DNA from: Artemisia argyi
Taxonomy: Eukaryota; Streptophyta; Magnoliopsida; Asterales; Asteraceae
Reading direction: 5' to 3'
Assembly: GCA_030686995.1 (NCBI GenBank)
Contig: CM060696.1
Span: 116,575,449-116,639,448, forward strand
DNA length: 64,000 nucleotides
In this document: piece by piece, positions 63,255 to 64,000 of the stretch
How positions within the stretch are numbered: position 1 is the first letter of the stretch
Layout of the letters: the number at the start of each line of letters is the position of its first letter
The notes under the pieces: model-generated
Database searches by the model: none
Seen by the model: only the letters and a program-made list of their open reading frames with translations
Told to the model about the DNA's origin: nothing
Made by a program: the position numbers and the translations under genes

Positions 63255-63804
63255 CTCGGGGAGTGGAGTAGGGCAAGGAAGGTGTCCTTGTAGCCGAACC
63301 ACTATAAATCTCTTGGCTCGCGGTTAGATATTTCAATCTCTTGCTTATATCGTTATTACTTTTGTAGACGTAGACGTATATATATTGTTGCTTATATAGT
63401 GCTAGTTTTGATTTCACTTAAAGATCAAACAAAAGTTTCATTCACAAAAAAAAGTTTTTACAATCAAACTAAAAAGGAAACATACATATAACTGATCATT
63501 TCGATCAAGTATAGTTTTCATACAAAATATAATTAAGGATTACAATATAAACATTTACTTACTTATCTCTCGTATATAGCTACAATTGTTTATATTATGC
63601 ATGTGTTGATTTCACATACTTAGCTTACATTATTATCATTGTTCATACTTAGATATAGTTGTTCATATTGTTCAAGATTTGAGTTCACATAAGATCGAAT
63701 CAAAGTTTTAAAAGTAAACAAGGTTTTAAAACTAAACTAAGTTTTCATAATAAAATAAAAAGACGTAAAACTATTCAACCCCCCTTCAAGTTTTCCACAG
63801 TTTT

Positions 63805-64000
63805 ATTGCATATCTCCCTAGTAATTTCCAATGATTCCGCATGCATATTTAAGGGATCATAAGAACGGTGCTGCTCCGCAGGAAAGAATTCAAGAGATAT
63901 CGCCCGCCCTTCGTCTTGAATAATCATATTATGTAACACGATGCATGTGTACATAATATGTCCAAGACGCTCTTTATCAACCCATTTAGCCGGATGTTTA
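63805..64000 (-). CDS. PIF/Harbinger transposase, C-terminal part (partial)
   Basis: The reverse strand is open to the window edge and includes KHPAKWVDKERLGHIMYTCI, VLHNMIIQDEGRAIS and SLEITREICNKT. The pattern HIMxTCIVLHNMIIxDE is a hallmark near the C-terminus of plant PIF/Harbinger DDE nucleases (HARBI1/ALP1-like). It joins in phase to 54075-54004. The DDE core lies outside the window. Reading frame quality suggests the Harbinger copy was still open when the retrotransposon entered it. Confidence 0.82.

Larger units (their letters stand above)
59184..63799 (+). repeat. 3' LTR (shared part), split by a solo LTR
   Basis: The shared LTR part starts near the ATATTTTTTCCCCTATAAAT box, is interrupted at 59744/63255, and ends CAAGTTTTCCACA at 63799. 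It matches 54529-55645 closely, with small indels such as loss of one GAAGAAGTTGTG unit near 59610. Confidence 0.87.

Overview
This is plant nuclear DNA with no bacterial, organellar or viral-genome organisation. It is AT-rich, has long non-coding stretches, GT..AG introns, and many plant transposable elements of several classes. The retroelement, DOG1-like, EGF-like and RRP36-like sequences look eudicot. My impression of an Asteraceae source rests on familiarity with similar retroelements and is inference only. No intact host gene is visible.

Region 1, 1-36308: a Helitron 3' end (to 1119) is followed by one old minus-strand Ty1/copia element stretched over about 34 kb by nested insertions. 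Its pieces are pol (2570-3515), gag C-terminus (16566-16974), gag UBN2 part (20422-20886), and gag start, primer site and a short LTR (35638-36308). Between them sit a Ty3/gypsy chromovirus-like element (3516-16565) that itself carries an Athila-type solo LTR (7620-11823, TSD TGGAT); a second Athila-type solo LTR (16975-20421, TSD ATGAG); and a full Athila-type element (20887-35637, TSD TTCAT) with 3.8 kb LTRs and a broken gag-pol. Removing each insert and one copy of its target duplication rejoins the copia gag reading frame.

Region 2, 36309-46210: a 2.26 kb CACTA element with TSD TCA, a frameshifted DOG1-like gene, two tRNA-derived SINEs, a foldback MITE, mini- and microsatellites, and a five-exon chimeric reading frame that joins a Ptta/En-Spm transposase fragment to a host EGF-like gene fragment.

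Region 3, 46211-53718: a 5.4 kb element with imperfect terminal inverted repeats between TA microsatellites, carrying fragments resembling RRP36, an MA3-domain gene and a PPR gene, plus dispersed GATGCACTAA repeats. Next is a 1.8 kb foldback Mutator-like element with a 9-bp TSD and a core of short TTCATCAGTTAGG repeats.

Region 4, 53782-64000: a PIF/Harbinger element (minus strand, running off the window) whose transposase is split by a gag-only copia retrotransposon (54076-63799, TSD GTTTT). The 3' LTR of that element is split again by a 3.5 kb gypsy-type solo LTR (59745-63254, TSD CTCGG).

The window records repeated nested insertion, LTR-LTR recombination to solo LTRs, deletion, and capture of host gene pieces by DNA transposons. 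The best candidates for something undescribed are the chimeric transposase/EGF frame, the 46-51.6 kb multi-gene-capture element, and the terminal palindrome conserved across diverged Athila-type LTRs.
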